From contig CANHPJ010000064.1 in the NCBI GenBank assembly GCA_947462515.1, forward strand, positions 1 to 7,901: a DNA stretch of 7,901 nt. Direction: 5' to 3'. This document shows positions 6,339 to 7,901 of this stretch, in pieces. The stretch's first letter is position 1; every line of letters starts with the position of its first letter. The stretch is from Bacteroidota bacterium (GTDB lineage Bacteria > Bacteroidota > Bacteroidia > JACCXN01). Below the pieces are notes generated by a model. That model had not been told where the DNA came from, searched no databases, and worked only from the letters and a program-made list of their open reading frames with translations. Made by a program: the position numbers and the translations under genes.

Positions 6339-6391
6339 CTTTATTCAAGATCTCATTCGCAACATTTGAAAATAAATTAAAAATCAAGTTT

Positions 6392-6419
6392 TTGGGCTCA
6401 TTTTTTATAACTATTTTTA
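6392..6419 (+). promoter_or_regulatory. proximal promoter candidate for the methyltransferase gene
   Basis: TTG at 6392-6394 (within TTTTTG), a 17-base spacer and TATTTTTA at 6412-6419 match TAnnTTTG except for the last base. Transcription would start near 6425, leaving a leader of about 28 bases before the ATG at 6453. T-rich DNA makes chance matches common. Confidence 0.33.
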
Positions 6420-6452
6420 TAGATGTTAAATAATTTATAAAGCGAAATTTTG

Positions 6453-7541
6453 ATGAATTTCTTTTATTTCAACAAATCCAGATACCCCGATATTGCATTA
6501 AGCCAAAAATTAGAAAATGCAGCTCAAAGATTATTTATCAAATTACAAATTGTTGATTTAAAGGGGCTTAATATCTCCGATTATAATAAAAAATACTTAG
6601 CTCATCACACAGAAAATATTCAGTTTTCACTTCAGCTTTTTTGCAATATTTTATATCAGGCCTTTGAGCACAAATCAAATACCATAGAAGAAACCACGCT
6701 TGTTGATTATGGCGGAGGAACCGGTTTATTGGGTTTTTTGGCTGCAGAGCTGGGTGTAAAAAATATAGTGTATGTCGATTTTTACGATGTCTCGGTTAAT
6801 GATGCTCGTATTATTGCGCAAACACTAAAGTATCAAAATGTTGATTTTGTATATGGCGAAGTTTCCAACCTTTTAGCTTATGCCGACAGCAATAATTTAA
6901 GTATAGATGTTCTAGTTTCGAGCGATGTTATAGAGCATATTTACAATTTGGAAGAGTTTTTCGAAAGACTATCCACTCTCAATAAAAAAAATAAATTGAG
7001 ATTTATTTTGCAAACAGCATCTAATATAAAAAATCCTTTTAAAAGGAGAGAGCTAGAAAAGTACCAGCTAAACGAGGAGTTAAATGATAGAGCAAATGAT
7101 TTTGGCCACAAACAAATGGATAGTCTTCAGTCTTATTACAAAATCAGAAGGAAAATCATTAAAAATACACTACCAGAGGTTTCCGAAAACGAATTACATG
7201 AATTGGCTTCACGCACCAGAGGCATGAGGGATGATGATATATCAAAAACCATTTTAAAATATAAGCAAACCAAGTTACTACCCGCTTTTCCAAAACATAA
7301 AACCAATACTTGCGATCCATATACCGGCAATTGGACAGAACGCCTTATGGAGTTTGAATGGCTAGAAAAAATCACTCTCAATAATGGATTCGAAACACTA
7401 ATTTTAAAGGGTTATTATGGTCGAAATTTCCATGAAAACAAACTCAAAGTTTTAATTAAAAAATGTTTGAATTTTTTGGTTTTAATCTCAGGTGATTATG
7501 GTTTTAAATTGGCGCCCTATATTATTATTAAAACCAAATAA
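6453..7541 (+). CDS. class I SAM-dependent methyltransferase with long C-terminal region
   Basis: This 362-residue cytoplasmic enzyme probably transfers a methyl group from S-adenosylmethionine. The Rossmann-type methyltransferase core lies at about 80-190. Motif I is LVDYGGGTGLLG (83-94), the acidic end of strand 2 is VYVDFYDVS (106-114, D109 for the SAM ribose), and the motif-IV-like SSDVIEHIYNLEEFF (156-170) is of the UbiG/Methyltransf type. Before the core is an 80-residue helical region. After it comes an unusual 170-residue part rich in charge, with DDDISKTILKYKQ and NTCDPYTGNWTERLMEFEWL, ending in LAPYIIIKTK. That ending is common in methyltransferases of surface-polysaccharide or lipid pathways, but the acceptor cannot be assigned. 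I chose ATG 6453 over the in-frame TTG one codon earlier. It has its own promoter candidates, and the next gene begins 22 bp downstream. Confidence 0.82.
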   Translation: MNFFYFNKSRYPDIALSQKLENAAQRLFIKLQIVDLKGLNISDYNKKYLAHHTENIQFSLQLFCNILYQAFEHKSNTIEETTLVDYGGGTGLLGFLAAELGVKNIVYVDFYDVSVNDARIIAQTLKYQNVDFVYGEVSNLLAYADSNNLSIDVLVSSDVIEHIYNLEEFFERLSTLNKKNKLRFILQTASNIKNPFKRRELEKYQLNEELNDRANDFGHKQMDSLQSYYKIRRKIIKNTLPEVSENELHELASRTRGMRDDDISKTILKYKQTKLLPAFPKHKTNTCDPYTGNWTERLMEFEWLEKITLNNGFETLILKGYYGRNFHENKLKVLIKKCLNFLVLISGDYGFKLAPYIIIKTK

Positions 7542-7563
7542 GTAAGCCTAAATTATAATCGAT

Positions 7564-7901
7564 ATGAATAATTTTAAAACAATATTTTGCACATTATTAT
7601 TGCTTGTTTTATGTCATTTTTCTAATGCACAAAACAAATCCGAAAATCAACTTCAAATAGAAACAGTCCTTAAAAATCAGGTTTTAGCATGGAATGAGGG
7701 TGATATAGAAAAATATATGCAAGGTTACTGGAAATCTGATAGCCTTGTTTTTATTGGTAAAAAAGGCTTAACAAAAGGTTGGAAACCCACTTTAGAAAAC
7801 TATATAATATCATACCCCGATAAAAAAGCAATGGGTCAACTTAGTTTCGAGCTTTTAAAAGAAGAAGCATTGGGCATTGACCATTTTCTTGTTATTGGCA
7901 A
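7564..7901 (+). CDS. secreted NTF2-like (SnoaL/DUF4440-type) protein, 3' truncated
   Basis: The first 112 codons are visible and open to the window end. An N-terminal signal peptide (MNNFKTIFCTLLLLVLCHFSN in outline, 1-22) is followed by A22|Q23, the typical Bacteroidetes 'NAQ' cleavage, so the mature protein is periplasmic or exported. There is no lipobox. The mature part shows the DUF4440/SnoaL-like start: ETVLKNQVLAWNEGDIEKYMQGYWKSDSLVFIGKKGLTKGWKPTLENY, then YPDKKAMGQLSFELL and a strand DHFLVIG. Such cone-shaped alpha+beta barrels bind small ligands or act as enzymes, and most in this group have no known function. A full domain would need roughly 25-45 more residues. Start ATG 7564 is 22 bp after the methyltransferase stop, with no terminator between, so co-transcription is possible. 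Confidence 0.8.
   Translation, partial: MNNFKTIFCTLLLLVLCHFSNAQNKSENQLQIETVLKNQVLAWNEGDIEKYMQGYWKSDSLVFIGKKGLTKGWKPTLENYIISYPDKKAMGQLSFELLKEEALGIDHFLVIG

Larger units (their letters stand above)
6115..6449 (+). other. intergenic region: terminator and promoter candidates, no gene seen
   Basis: This 335-bp gap contains the SOD terminator in its first half and very AT-rich DNA with two promoter candidates in the second half (6310-6338 and 6392-6419). I see no coding frame of useful length with a plausible start, no tRNA-like fold and no recognisable riboswitch. About 80 bases between the SOD stop and the terminator have no clear structure. Confidence 0.6.

Noticed and set aside
7136..7381. 81-codon minus-strand frame inside the methyltransferase gene
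   Set aside because: Antisense shadow with no start signal or domain.

Overview
The window looks like ordinary chromosome from an AT-rich member of the Bacteroidetes (Bacteroidota). The reasons are the low-GC intergenic DNA, mostly absent Shine-Dalgarno sites, several TTG-N17/18-TAnnTTTG-like promoter candidates of the Bacteroidetes type, a secretion signal ending in 'NAQ', and protein families typical of the phylum. Every gene I can support lies on the + strand. I see no tRNA, rRNA, CRISPR array, transposase or integrase.

Region 1 (1-3558) encodes three unrelated membrane proteins. They are the C-terminal two thirds of an RND/MMPL-type exporter cut by the window edge, an M50B-like intramembrane metallopeptidase with an intact HETGH site, and an AI-2E/PerM-family permease.

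Region 2 (about 3640-4870) is a small envelope cluster: a YtxH protein, a holin-superfamily-III-like two-helix membrane protein, and a conserved-looking protein with an N-terminal coiled coil. The last two overlap by 11 bp with an internal GGAGG. A strong terminator-like hairpin separates the abundant-type YtxH gene from the other two. The order resembles the E. coli yqjD-yqjE-yqjK stress operon in architecture.

Region 3 (4871-6240) has a charged coiled-coil lipoprotein followed 34 bp later by a superoxide dismutase with Mn-type second-sphere residues, closed by a clear intrinsic terminator. Regions 2 and 3 together read as a stress/envelope-maintenance neighbourhood. That reading is an inference from gene families.

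Region 4 (6241-7901) holds a non-coding leader with promoter candidates, a class I SAM-dependent methyltransferase whose start should be the ATG at 6453, and the 5' part of a secreted NTF2-like (SnoaL/DUF4440-type) protein that runs off the end. I found no convincing wholly new system. The most interesting points are the YtxH/holin-like/coiled-coil trio with its internal hairpin, and the lipoprotein-SOD pairing.
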